NCBI RefSeq assembly: GCF_018326285.1
Contig: NZ_AP023362.1
Span: 4,464,001 to 4,528,000, forward strand
Source of the DNA: Mycolicibacterium sp. TY81
GTDB lineage: Bacteria > Actinomycetota > Actinomycetes > Mycobacteriales > Mycobacteriaceae
Length of the DNA: 64,000 bases
Reading direction: 5' to 3'
The notes beneath the pieces were generated by a model. That model did no database searches and had not been told where the DNA came from. It saw only the letters and a list, made by a program, of their open reading frames with translations. Both the position numbers and the translations under genes were made by a program. Shown one piece after another: positions 44,409-52,994 of the stretch (its first letter is position 1; each line of letters begins with the position of its first letter).

Positions 44409-45505
44409 CCGCGCCGGTGGCGGCGCGCGGCGTCGACCGCGGCTGGGTCGACAACGCCGTCCGCCTCATCGAGGCCGACGCCCGGCGCAGCGCCGACACC
44501 CATCTCCTGCGTTATCCGCTGCCCGCCGCGTGGAGCGCGAGCGTCGACGTCCAGCTGTATCTCAAGGACGAGAGCACGCACATCACCGGCAGCCTCAAGC
44601 ACCGGCTGGCCCGGTCGCTGTTCCTGTACGGGTTGTGCAACGGCTGGATCGGCCCGCGCACGACGGTCATCGAGGCGTCGTCCGGATCCACCGCGGTGTC
44701 CGAGGCGTATTTCGCGGCGCTGCTGGGGCTGGAGTTCATCGCGGTGATGCCGTCGTCGACGAGCGCGGCCAAGATCGAGCTGATCGAAAACCAGGGTGGC
44801 CGTTGCCATTTCGTCGAGCAGTCGTCACAGGTGTACGACGAGGCGGAGCGCCTGGCGCGCGAGACGGGCGGCCACTACCTCGACCAGTTCACCAACGCCG
44901 AGCGCGCCACCGACTGGCGGGGCAACAACAACATCGCGGAGTCGATCTTCTCGCAGCTGCGTGAAGAGGCCCACCCGATCCCGGAGTGGATCGTGGTCGG
45001 GGCGGGCACCGGCGGTACGAGCGCCACGATCGGGCGGTTCCTGCGCTACCGGCGCCATGCCACGCGGCTGTGCGTGGTGGACCCGGAGAACTCGGCGTTC
45101 TATCCGTCGTGGGCCACGGGCGACAGAGAGGTGTTCACCGGGGCGTCGTCGCGTATCGAGGGCATCGGCCGGCCGCGGGTGGAGCCGTCGTTCCTGCCGG
45201 GCGTCGTGGACGCCATGGTGTGCGTGCCGGACGCGGCCTCGGTGGCCGCGGCGCGGCACGTGAGCAAGGTGCTGGGACGACGGGTGGGTCCGTCAACGGG
45301 GACGAACATCTGGGGCGCGTTCGGACTCCTGGCTGAGATGGTGGCGCAGGGCCGTAGCGGTTCGGTGGTGACGCTGCTGGCCGACAGCGGCGACCGCTAC
45401 GCCGACACCTACTTCGACGACGCGTGGGTCAACAGTCGCGGGCTCGAGTCCGCCGACGCCGTGGCGGCACTGACGGAGTTCGAACGCTCCGGCCGCTGGG
45501 TGTGA
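44405..45505 (+). CDS. cds1: PLP-dependent cysteine desulfhydrase, cysteine synthase-like
   Basis: 366 aa from GTG 44405. The fold-type II PLP motifs are [10 protein letters not shown] (Schiff-base Lys), [12 protein letters not shown] (substrate loop), [16 protein letters not shown] (phosphate-binding glycine loop) and a final [13 protein letters not shown]. It is the Rv3684 orthologue, shown in M. tuberculosis to make hydrogen sulphide from cysteine (Cds1). The longer open frame upstream belongs to the preceding gene. It is followed by a possible antisense small gene and then tRNA-Pro. Confidence 0.88.
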   Translation: MTAPVAARGVDRGWVDNAVRLIEADARRSADTHLLRYPLPAAWSASVDVQLYLKDESTHITGSLKHRLARSLFLYGLCNGWIGPRTTVIEASSGSTAVSEAYFAALLGLEFIAVMPSSTSAAKIELIENQGGRCHFVEQSSQVYDEAERLARETGGHYLDQFTNAERATDWRGNNNIAESIFSQLREEAHPIPEWIVVGAGTGGTSATIGRFLRYRRHATRLCVVDPENSAFYPSWATGDREVFTGASSRIEGIGRPRVEPSFLPGVVDAMVCVPDAASVAAARHVSKVLGRRVGPSTGTNIWGAFGLLAEMVAQGRSGSVVTLLADSGDRYADTYFDDAWVNSRGLESADAVAALTEFERSGRWV

Positions 45506-45609
45506 TCCTGACGGCCCAGCCAGGCCGCCCGGTAGTCAGAAGTCGCGAACAGCCACAGCGCCGCGAGCCCGAAGAATCCGCAGTAGAGCAAAGCTCCCAA
45601 GCCGGTCAT
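45409..45609 (-). CDS. Possible small membrane protein antisense to the end of cds1
   Basis: 66 codons from ATG 45609 with AGGA about 8 nt upstream. The N-terminus [21 protein letters not shown] is a good membrane segment, followed by a charged tail ([18 protein letters not shown]). About 97 nt of its 3' end overlap cds1 on the other strand, which weakens the case. The gap 45506-45609 would otherwise hold only this ribosome site and start. Function unknown. Confidence 0.45.
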   Translation of the reverse strand: MTGLGALLYCGFFGLAALWLFATSDYRAAWLGRQDHTQRPERSNSVSAATASADSSPRLLTHASSK

Positions 45610-45801
45610 GTTCGTTCCTCGCTTTCTGGCGTTCGGTTGCCGTTCATCAGAGTTACCCGTTTTAACGCACGTTGCGCAAAAATCCATCCCTCGAATGGAC
45701 GTGATCTTCGCCGCTAGCCCCGCCCACCAGCGGCTATCTCACCTGACGAGTGCCGTTTGGCTTCTGAGGGCACCCGTGCGATAGGCTGTCGAAGCTTCAC
45801 G

Positions 45802-45875
<74 letters not shown>

Positions 45876-45884
45876 CAAGTGAGC

Positions 45885-45925
45885 AAGGCCCTGACCAGGG
45901 AAATCTGGTCGGGGCCTTCTTCGTT
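45885..45925 (+). terminator. Intrinsic terminator after tRNA-Pro
   Basis: AAGGCCCTGACCAG and CTGGTCGGGGCCTT form a 14-bp stem (one mismatch) with a 6-nt loop, followed by CTTCGTTT. Confidence 0.85.
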
Positions 45926-45978
45926 TCCGGGGTCGGTGGCCCCCACCTGCGACGTGATCACCCTCACCAGCCCCACAT

Positions 45979-45996
45979 TGGGACATCAATGTCCCA
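45979..45996. promoter_or_regulatory. TetR-type operator upstream of lfrR
   Basis: TGGGACAT-CA-ATGTCCCA is a perfect 18-bp palindrome (8-bp arms, 2-nt centre) ending 29 nt before the lfrR start. A TATTTT -10 box (46014-46019) 6 nt before ATG suggests leaderless transcription. The operator would then cover about -47 to -30 of the promoter, including the -35 region. Confidence 0.7.
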
Positions 45997-46025
45997 TTTT
46001 CGGCCAATCGTGCTATTTTTGACGC

Positions 46026-46640
46026 ATGGCTGAGTTGAAATCGTTCGACACTGGCGTGCGGTCGCGCACCCGGAAGGCGATTCTCGATGCCGCCACCGTC
46101 GTCCTGGCGACCAACCCCGCGGCGTCCTTGACCGACATCGCCACCGCCGCGAACGTCGGCCGCAGCACGCTGCACCGGTACTTCCCCGAGCGCTCCGAGC
46201 TGATCCGCGCCGTCGCCCTGTATGTGCACGAGATGTGCAACGCCGCCATCGACAAAGCCGAGCCGGCCTGTGGTCCCCCACTCGCCGCGCTGCGCCGGGT
46301 GGTCGAATCCCAGCTGGACCTCGGACCCATCGTGCCCTTCGTCTACAACGAGCCGACCATCGTGGCTGATCCGGAGTTGTCCGCCATCCTCGATACCGGC
46401 GACGAGGCGATAGCCGAAGTGCTGGCGCGGGTTTCGGCACGACCGCAGACCAGCCCACCGGAGTGGCCGCGCCTGGTTTTCTGGGCCCTGCTCGACGCCG
46501 GATATGAGGCACTGCGCCGGAACATCGCGCCGCGGGTCGAGATCGTCGACGCCATCATGGCCAGCCTGACGGCCGGCACCATCACCCGGATCAGTCCTGA
46601 TCCACCTGAATTTGTTTCACCGCAACGTATTTCATGCTAA
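46026..46640 (+). CDS. lfrR: TetR-family repressor of the efflux gene (LfrR-like)
   Basis: 204 aa. The N-terminal helix-turn-helix is RKAILDAATVVLATNP...SLTDIATAANVGRSTLHRYFPERSEL with the TetR recognition helix. The C-terminal domain (residues 70-190) is a ligand-binding helical bundle. Directly downstream, 43 nt away, is an LfrA-like MFS pump, the same order as lfrR-lfrA in M. smegmatis, where LfrR represses the pump and is released by drugs. A perfect palindrome upstream suggests autorepression. Name by context and similarity; moderately sure. Confidence 0.78.
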   Translation: MAELKSFDTGVRSRTRKAILDAATVVLATNPAASLTDIATAANVGRSTLHRYFPERSELIRAVALYVHEMCNAAIDKAEPACGPPLAALRRVVESQLDLGPIVPFVYNEPTIVADPELSAILDTGDEAIAEVLARVSARPQTSPPEWPRLVFWALLDAGYEALRRNIAPRVEIVDAIMASLTAGTITRISPDPPEFVSPQRISC

Positions 46641-46683
46641 CTTCGGCTTGGACAGCCGCCGCATGAACAGTTAAGGAGCTCTC

Positions 46684-48204
46684 ATGTCCACCAGTCTCGT
46701 CACCAAAGAGGTGACGAACCGGACCCCACAACGTCATTGGTGGGCGCTGGCAGTGCTGATGCTGCCCGTGCTGCTCGTCTCCATCGACAACACGGTGCTG
46801 GCCTTCGCGCTGCCCCGCATCGCCGAGGACTTCCGCCCGTCGGCCGCCACCCAGTTGTGGCTCGTCGACATCTATTCGCTCGTGCTGGCAACGCTTTTGG
46901 TGACCATGGGCAGCCTCGGTGACCGGTTCGGCCGGCGCCGGCTGTTGCTCATCGGCGCCGTCGGGTTCGCCGTCATCTCGGCTGCCGCGGCGTTCGCGCC
47001 CAGCGCCGGCTTCCTGGTCGCCGCGCGTGCCGCACTCGCCGTGTTCGGCGCCATGCTGATGCCGTCGACGCTGTCGCTGATCCGCAACATCTTCACCGAG
47101 GCCACATCGCGCCGCCTCGCGATCGCCATCTGGGCGTCGTGCTTCGCGGCCGGCTCGGCCCTCGGCCCGATCGTCGGCGGCCTGCTGCTGCAGCACTTCC
47201 ACTGGGGCGCGGTCTTCATGATCGCCGTGCCGATCCTGCTGCCGCTGCTCGTGTTGGCGCCCAAGCTGGTGCCGGAATCACGGGACCCGAACCCGGGCCC
47301 GGTCGACGCGCTGAGCGTGCTGCTGTCACTGGTGGCCATGCTGCCGATCGTGTGGGCGATCAAGACCTCCGCACACGACGGCATCTCGGCGGTGACGCTG
47401 GCGGCCGTCGCCCTGGGCATCGCTGCGGGCGTCTGGTTCGTGCGTCGGCAGAACAGCAGTGCCACACCGATTCTCGACATGCGGTTGTTCCGGAACGGCC
47501 CGTTCACGGCGTCGATCCTGGCCAACTTCCTGTCGATGGTGGGCCTCATCGGGTTCCTGTTCTTCGTGTCGCAGCACCTGCAGCTGGTACTCGGACTGGC
47601 CCCGCTGACCGCCGCGCTGGTCATGTTGCCGGGAGCGGCGGCCTCGACCATCGCGGGCATCGCCGTGGTGCGGCTGACCAAGCGGTTCGCGCCGCAGACG
47701 CTGATGGTCACCGGTCTGCTGCTGGTGGCCGCCGGCTTCCTGCTCATCGTGCTGTTCCGTCACGACCTGACGATGGTCGGCGTCATCGCGTCGTTCACCG
47801 TGCTGGAGCTGGGTGTCGGTGTGTCGCAGACGATCTCGAACGACACCATCGTGGCGTCGGTGCCGCCGGAGAAGGCCGGCGCGGCGTCCGCGGTGTCAGA
47901 GACCGCCTACGAGCTGGGCGCGGTGATCGGCACTGCAGGACTGGGCACCATGTTCACCGCGTTCTACCGCGCGAACGTCGAACTGCCGGGCGCCCTGTCG
48001 CCCGCCCAGTCGGCCGACGCCGGCGAGAGCATCGGCGGCGCCATCTCGGTGGCTCGGACCCTGCCGACCGAGCTCGGCAACCACCTGATGGAGTCGGCGC
48101 GCGTCGCCTTCGATTCGGGGATCGGCGCCACTGCGGCGACAGCCGCGACGCTGGTTCTGATCGCCGCGGCAATCGTGGCCGCCGCCTTCCGCGGCCGGCA
48201 GTAG
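46684..48204 (+). CDS. lfrA: DHA2-family drug efflux pump (LfrA-like)
   Basis: 506 aa with 14 predicted membrane helices; LfrA of M. smegmatis is 504. MFS motif A is GSLGDRFGRRRLLLIG. The DHA2 signature is LPVLLVSIDNTVLAFALPRIAEDF at residues 29-52 and antiporter motif C lies in AAGSALGPIVGGLL. AAGG AGCTCTC provides the ribosome site before ATG 46684. LfrA exports fluoroquinolones, ethidium and acriflavine using the proton gradient. Drug range here is inferred. A terminator follows 10 nt after the stop. Confidence 0.85.
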   Translation: MSTSLVTKEVTNRTPQRHWWALAVLMLPVLLVSIDNTVLAFALPRIAEDFRPSAATQLWLVDIYSLVLATLLVTMGSLGDRFGRRRLLLIGAVGFAVISAAAAFAPSAGFLVAARAALAVFGAMLMPSTLSLIRNIFTEATSRRLAIAIWASCFAAGSALGPIVGGLLLQHFHWGAVFMIAVPILLPLLVLAPKLVPESRDPNPGPVDALSVLLSLVAMLPIVWAIKTSAHDGISAVTLAAVALGIAAGVWFVRRQNSSATPILDMRLFRNGPFTASILANFLSMVGLIGFLFFVSQHLQLVLGLAPLTAALVMLPGAAASTIAGIAVVRLTKRFAPQTLMVTGLLLVAAGFLLIVLFRHDLTMVGVIASFTVLELGVGVSQTISNDTIVASVPPEKAGAASAVSETAYELGAVIGTAGLGTMFTAFYRANVELPGALSPAQSADAGESIGGAISVARTLPTELGNHLMESARVAFDSGIGATAATAATLVLIAAAIVAAAFRGRQ

Positions 48205-48214
48205 ACGCTGAATG

Positions 48215-48252
48215 CACTGTGGCCCCATCGCCTTTCGGCGGTGGGGCCACAG
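48215..48252. terminator. Convergent terminator between lfrA and the repeat-tailed gene
   Basis: ACTGTGGCCCCA pairs perfectly with TGGGGCCACAGT, and the inner CGCC/GGCG extends the stem. It lies between convergent genes and could serve both strands. Confidence 0.85.
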
Positions 48253-48264
48253 TCGCGTAGTGAG

Positions 48265-49593
48265 TTACTTGCTACCGGAATCGCCCTTGGACGCCTTGGG
48301 CGCCTTCGGGGCCTTCGGTGCCTTGGTGGCACCCTTGATGGCGCCTGCGATCGACTTCGCGACCTTGGACACGGGGTTCTGCGCCTTCTTGGTCTTGGGC
48401 GCGGTGTCCTTGGGCGTCGTCACGGTGTCGGCATCCGTGGTGGCACCCTTGGTGTCCGTCGCCTTGGTGTCGGCATCCTTGGTCGCACCCTTGGCGTCGG
48501 CGTCCTTGGCGTCGGCGGCCTTGGTGTCAGCAGCCTTGGTATCGGCAGTCTTGGTGTCAGCAGCCTTGGTATCCGCGGCCTTGGCGTCGGCGTCCTTCGC
48601 CGCGTCGGTCGACGGGGCGGCCTCGGTCGAAGTTGCCGCCGCTGCCTTCTTCGTCGTCGTCGCCGTGTCAGCCGCCCCCGCGGCGGAGGACTCGGTGGCC
48701 GTCTTCGAGGTCTCGGCCGCCGGCGCCGCCGCCAGGGCGGCAGTTGTCGTTGCGGCGACGGGGACGGTGACGCCGCCCGGTGCGTTCGGGTTGACGTTCA
48801 GCGCCGTGATGATCCGGTTGACGATGTACGGAACGGTGCCGGTCTCAAAATCGGTGACATTCTTCTGAATGTTCTGCACGAGGCTCACCACATTGTTGAG
48901 CACGCCGTTGTAGATGGTGCCCGGATTGAGGGTCAGCACCGACTGCAGAATGCCCGTCACGCTCTTGACCACCTGCTGCACCACCGGCGTGGTTCCGAGG
49001 CACGAGCCGCAGCCGATGCCGACGGTCGAGATGGCCAGGCCGGCGACCAGAGCGGTCACCGAATCCAGCACCGCGGGCACCATGGCCTCCGCCACGGCCA
49101 ACGGTTGCTGCAGGATGTTCTGCACCGGCCCGTTGATGCCCGTGATCAACTGCAGACCGCCGGGGAGCAGCCCGCCCACCAGCGAGTCGATGGCGCCGTT
49201 GACGTTGAGCGTGCCGAGGTTCCCCAGCACGTTGGCGAGGGTCCCCGGCAACGCGCCACCGAGGGTGAACGTCGCGCCGGTGATGTTGCCGATCAACTGC
49301 ATGCCCTGCTGCACGCCGTAGTTCGCATCGAGCACCACCTGGCGCACCAGCGGGTTCACGCTGGTCTCCACCATGTAGCTGGTTTGCCCGACGGTCTCGG
49401 CGAGCGCGTTGTAGATGTTGCCCAGCGCCACGATCGGGTTGACCAATGCCGTCAGATGCACATCGGAAACCTGCACGTGCGAAACCGCAGGCAAGTGAGT
49501 TTCGGTCTGCGGCACCACCGGCGCCACAGCAATCACGCTCGCTCCTGCGAGGGCAATGCCCGCAGTGACATACGGCTTCATTGTGAGCTGCAT
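48265..49593 (-). CDS. Secreted GjpA-porin-like protein with a Lys/Ala/Asp repeat tail
   Basis: 442 aa from ATG 49593, which has GGGAGG 6 nt upstream. A signal-like N-terminus (TAGIALAGASVIAVAPV) is followed by a 260-residue Val/Asn/Leu-rich domain with an internal CGSC pair. This layout is seen in mycobacterial proteins often annotated as outer-membrane porin GjpA; the porin role is not proven. The last 160 residues are low complexity: AADTK-type pentapeptides repeated many times, then KAPKAPKAPKASK, resembling histone H1 tails. DNA in this part is repetitive, so its length may vary between strains. Confidence 0.75.
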   Translation of the reverse strand: MQLTMKPYVTAGIALAGASVIAVAPVVPQTETHLPAVSHVQVSDVHLTALVNPIVALGNIYNALAETVGQTSYMVETSVNPLVRQVVLDANYGVQQGMQLIGNITGATFTLGGALPGTLANVLGNLGTLNVNGAIDSLVGGLLPGGLQLITGINGPVQNILQQPLAVAEAMVPAVLDSVTALVAGLAISTVGIGCGSCLGTTPVVQQVVKSVTGILQSVLTLNPGTIYNGVLNNVVSLVQNIQKNVTDFETGTVPYIVNRIITALNVNPNAPGGVTVPVAATTTAALAAAPAAETSKTATESSAAGAADTATTTKKAAAATSTEAAPSTDAAKDADAKAADTKAADTKTADTKAADTKAADAKDADAKGATKDADTKATDTKGATTDADTVTTPKDTAPKTKKAQNPVSKVAKSIAGAIKGATKAPKAPKAPKASKGDSGSK

Positions 49594-50028
49594 TTGAGTC
49601 CTCCCAGTTATCGCGACACCCGTGTGGCGCAGAAATTTACCCCTAGTAGATAGGCATTTTTAACGAACCTACACATTTCCCAGCTAACCAAAATCGACCC
49701 GTCAGGAAATTGTCAATTCCGTTAGATTGCTGCCCTGACGAGCAAGTTAGCTGCGCTACCGAAACAGCAAATTGGTTGGGGTAAACCGCCCAAATCTCGG
49801 CTCGGGCCGTTCATCGCATGACGAGACCCACGTCACACCACGGATTGAGCGGCTTACAAAACACACCGCAAATGGAAAGCGTCGAAAAATTGCAGTTTCA
49901 GCAAATTACGCTACGCATAACTTGCGCGCGCGTCAGTCGTAGCCGCGGACGGCGCACGCGGAGCGCACTCCACCGGCCGCGCGTCCACATGGTGAGACGG
50001 TGCGTCGGGCCGGACGCGACTGCGGAAT
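49594..50028. other. 435-bp non-coding region, less GC-rich than its neighbours
   Basis: No convincing gene on either strand; a plus-strand frame from 49818 has no ribosome site and unlikely codon use. The right part is the 3' side of the antiporter gene and the left part is the promoter of the repeat-tailed gene. The stretch 49640-49770 is AT-rich with an imperfect inverted repeat GGAAATTGTCAATTCC (49705-49720). I see no RNA fold or terminator. Confidence 0.6.
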
Positions 50029-51183
50029 TCACGCCGTCGCAGTTTGCCGACGCCGGGCGATCCCGCCGGCCACGGACGTCGCCACGACGGTCAGCAGCGC
50101 GCCGAGAATCAGCGCCGACGGCTCGCCCGGACTCAGCAGCTGCTGTTGCGTGCCCAGCGTGGCGGCGGCCACCGGCACGCCCAATTGCGCAGCCGCCAGC
50201 ACCCCGAGCGACAGCGGCTGGCCGAGGAGCCGGCCGCCGAGGTGCGCGAGCACCGCTCCCACGCCCAGTGCCACACCCAACCCGATCAAGACCGGATGCT
50301 CACCCAGCTCCCGTACCTGCAAAGAGGCGCCGAGCCAGACGAAGAACAACGGCGCGAAGAACCCCTCGGTGATGCCGAACAGCTGGCGCGCCAGTCGACG
50401 TGGCTCGCCGATCGCCGAAAGGCAAAGGCCCAGCGCAAAACCCGCGAGCATGATCGACACGTGCGTCGACTTCGCCAGCGTCGCCAACCCGAACAGCACG
50501 ATCAGGCTGATCCGCAGCTCGAGCGCCAGGTGCCGACTGTGCGAGTACTTGTGCATCCGCTTGAGCCACTCACGCTTGGCCTCATACCGCAGGAAGAAGT
50601 ACAGGAGGACCGTGCATGCGGCGATCGCCAGGACTCCGACCGCCGCGCGCGGGGCGCCCGCCGGATTGATGACCAACGGCAACAGGACGATCGACGCGGC
50701 GTCGGCAATCGCGATCTGGGCGGTGACCGACAGCACCGGCGGTCCCGTCAGCCCCAGCGACTGGATGACCGGCAGCGCGAGCGCCGCCGAGGACGACGCC
50801 ATGAGGACTGCGTACAACGGGGCGTGGCCCGTGCCGAACAGTTGCGTGACGACCACGCCCAACACCGCGGCGAACGCGCCCACCACGACCGCCCGCAAGA
50901 GCGCTCTGGGCAGGTCGCCCCGTAATGATCTGTCGCGCACCGGCACATGGGTCCCGACGATGAACATCACCAGTGCAAAGCCGATGTCCGCCAGCAGCAT
51001 GAACGTCGGGTTGTCCGCGTCGACGATGCCGAAACCGGTGCGCCCCACGACGATTCCGGCAGCGAGTTCGCCGACGATCAAGGGCACCCGCAGCTTCGGC
51101 ACCGCCGCCAGCAAGGGCCCCACGAGGCCGATGACGGCCACCAACGCGAGGGCATGAAATCCGAAGTCGCCCGCCATCGCCAC
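50029..51183 (-). CDS. Cation/proton antiporter of the CPA2 (KefB) type
   Basis: 384 aa with about 12 membrane helices and no C-terminal RCK/TrkA domain. CPA2 motifs include VPLIVGELAAGIVVGRTGFG (helix 2), GFALVMFIVGTHV, SSSAALALPVIQSLG, IAIADAASIVLLPLV (the acidic ion-binding pair position) and FFAPLFFVWLGASL. It exchanges Na+ or K+ for H+; ion choice cannot be read from sequence. GTG 51183 or ATG 51177 may be the start. It is divergent from the PadR gene. Confidence 0.85.
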   Translation of the reverse strand: MAMAGDFGFHALALVAVIGLVGPLLAAVPKLRVPLIVGELAAGIVVGRTGFGIVDADNPTFMLLADIGFALVMFIVGTHVPVRDRSLRGDLPRALLRAVVVGAFAAVLGVVVTQLFGTGHAPLYAVLMASSSAALALPVIQSLGLTGPPVLSVTAQIAIADAASIVLLPLVINPAGAPRAAVGVLAIAACTVLLYFFLRYEAKREWLKRMHKYSHSRHLALELRISLIVLFGLATLAKSTHVSIMLAGFALGLCLSAIGEPRRLARQLFGITEGFFAPLFFVWLGASLQVRELGEHPVLIGLGVALGVGAVLAHLGGRLLGQPLSLGVLAAAQLGVPVAAATLGTQQQLLSPGEPSALILGALLTVVATSVAGGIARRRQTATA

Positions 51184-51258
51184 ACCCTAAACGCGGAGGC
51201 TCCGGTCGGCGCGTGACGCAGCCAACTCTCAGCAGACTGTTGCGCACCGATAGTTTCC

Positions 51259-51268
51259 GATATATCGT
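51259..51268. promoter_or_regulatory. Candidate PadR operator
   Basis: CGATATATCG is a perfect 10-bp palindrome, 53 nt before the PadR start, with a half-copy CCGATAG 10 nt upstream. AT-rich ATAT cores are typical of PadR/AphA-family sites, so autoregulation is inferred. Confidence 0.5.
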
Positions 51269-51320
51269 TAATGCATCGGAGGCGCATCGAGCGCCTCCCG
51301 CCGAAAGAGAGAACACATCT

Positions 51321-52109
51321 ATGGAAACCCCATTCACCCCACCCGGCCGCCCGTTCGACGGCGGCCCCTTCAATCGCCCCTCCCACGGAGGTGGCTTCGG
51401 CTTCACCCCCGGCGACCGCGCACCGTTCATCGGCCCCGCCGACCGGCGCGCTCGGCATGACGAACGCCGCGCAGCCCGTCGCGAGATGCGCGAACAGTTC
51501 CGCGACCACGTGCGGGATCACCGCGGCGAAGGCGGCTTCGGCTTCGGGCCGGGCTTCGGCCCTGGTTTCGGTTTCGGACCTGGCTTCGGCCCCGGCTTCG
51601 GCGCCGGCCCGTTCGGACCGGGCGGCCCCCGCGGGCGCCGTCACGGTGGCCGCGGACGTGCCAGTGGTCGCAGCCGGCGCGGCGATGTCCGGGCCGCGAT
51701 CCTCAAGCTGCTCACCGAGCGGCCGATGCACGGCTACGAGATGACGCAGGAGATCGCCGCGCGCAGCGACGGTCTGTGGAAGCCCAGCCCGGGCTCGATC
51801 TACCCGACCCTGCAACTGCTGGAGGACGAGGGTCTGATCAAGCCCGCCGAAAGTCATGGCAGCAAAAAGACTTTCGAGCTGACCGAGGACGGCCGCACCG
51901 CCGCCGACGCCATCGAGACCGCCCCGTGGGAAGAGATCGCCGAAGGCGCCGACCCGGCCGCCTTGAACCTGCGCAACGCGCTCGGGCAGTTGTTCGGCGC
52001 CGTCGCACAGTCGGTGCACTCGGCGAATGCCGAACAGCAGCAACGCATCCTGGACATCGTGAACAACGCCCGCCGCGAGATCTACCAGATTCTCGGCGAG
52101 TCCGACTAG
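51321..52109 (+). CDS. PadR-family regulator with a Gly/Phe-rich N-terminal extension
   Basis: 262 aa from ATG 51321. Residues about 117-190 form the PadR winged helix (VRAAILKLLTERPMHGYEMT, then LWKPSPGSIYPTLQLLEDEG). The C-terminal helices (residues 190-260) serve dimerisation. The first 115 residues are unusual: an Arg/His-rich part and then repeated GFGPGF units (about residues 73-100). Such extensions are known in actinobacterial PadR proteins and are probably disordered. A palindrome upstream suggests autorepression. It is followed by an aldo/keto reductase 15 nt later, a likely target. Confidence 0.88.
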   Translation: METPFTPPGRPFDGGPFNRPSHGGGFGFTPGDRAPFIGPADRRARHDERRAARREMREQFRDHVRDHRGEGGFGFGPGFGPGFGFGPGFGPGFGAGPFGPGGPRGRRHGGRGRASGRSRRGDVRAAILKLLTERPMHGYEMTQEIAARSDGLWKPSPGSIYPTLQLLEDEGLIKPAESHGSKKTFELTEDGRTAADAIETAPWEEIAEGADPAALNLRNALGQLFGAVAQSVHSANAEQQQRILDIVNNARREIYQILGESD

Positions 52110-52124
52110 CGTTAGCCTGGCTGC

Positions 52125-52994
52125 ATGACGACGTACGCGCTCGGTCGGTACCAGGTCCACCGGATCGGATTCGGGGCCATGCAGCTGCCCGGGCCCGGCG
52201 TTTTCGGCCCACCACGTGACCACGACCAGGCGCTCGCCGTATTGCGACGCGCGGTCGAACTCGGCGTCAACCACATCGACACCGCGCAGTTCTACGGCCC
52301 GGACGTGGCCAACCAGCTGATCCGCGAGGCCCTGCATCCCTATCCGCAGGGCCTCGCGCTGGTCAGCAAGGTCGGTGCCCGCCGCGACGAGACCGGCGGC
52401 TGGCTGCCGGCACAGCAGCCCGATGAACTGCGGGCCGCGATCGAGCAGAACCTGGAAACCCTCGGCACCGACCGGCTCGCGGCGGTGAACCTGCGGGTGA
52501 TGGGCGCCGACGGCGATCCCAGTGCGCCCGGCGATGTCGACCGGGACCTGTTCGACCGCCAGCTCACGGCCATGATCGCCGCCCGCGACGAGGGCCTGAT
52601 CGACGGCATCGGCCTCAGCAGCATCTCCCTCGAGCATCTCGAGATCGCGCTGCAGCGCACCGACATCGCGTGCGTGCAGAACGCCTACAACCTCCTCGAT
52701 CGAGCCTCGCAGCCGGTGCTGGACGCCTGCACCGCACGCGGCATCGCGTTCGTCCCGTTCTTCCCGCTGGGATCGGCGTTCAATCCGGAGAACCCGGTGC
52801 TCGGCCACCCCGAAATCCGCAAGACGGCAAGCAAACTCGGCCGGACGCCCGCGCAGGTCGCGTTGGCCTGGACCCTGGCCGCGGCACCCAACATGCTGCT
52901 CATCCCCGGCACGTCGTCGGTCGCGCATCTCGAGGAGAACCTCGCGGTGGCCGACATCGAGGTACCCGCCACGTTGACCGAGGCCCTCGGATGA
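52125..52994 (+). CDS. Aldo/keto reductase
   Basis: 289 aa. The TIM-barrel AKR signatures are GFGAMQLPGPGVFG, NHIDTAQFYGPDVANQ (Asp and Tyr) and ALVSKVGARRDETGGWLP (Lys). The usual catalytic His strand is replaced by AAVNLRVMGADGD, with Asn where His is expected; this variant occurs in a subgroup of actinobacterial AKRs. The NADPH-binding loop LLIPGTSSVAHLEENLA is present. The carbonyl substrate is unknown. Its stop overlaps the next methyltransferase (ATGA), and PadR is directly upstream. Confidence 0.88.
   Translation: MTTYALGRYQVHRIGFGAMQLPGPGVFGPPRDHDQALAVLRRAVELGVNHIDTAQFYGPDVANQLIREALHPYPQGLALVSKVGARRDETGGWLPAQQPDELRAAIEQNLETLGTDRLAAVNLRVMGADGDPSAPGDVDRDLFDRQLTAMIAARDEGLIDGIGLSSISLEHLEIALQRTDIACVQNAYNLLDRASQPVLDACTARGIAFVPFFPLGSAFNPENPVLGHPEIRKTASKLGRTPAQVALAWTLAAAPNMLLIPGTSSVAHLEENLAVADIEVPATLTEALG

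Noticed and set aside
48450..48620. 15-nt tandem units as a non-coding minisatellite
   Set aside because: Units stay in frame with the secreted protein and code for a consistent AADTK pattern.
49818..50372. Plus-strand open frame of 184 codons
   Set aside because: No ribosome site, Arg/Pro-rich composition, and most of it is antisense to the antiporter gene.
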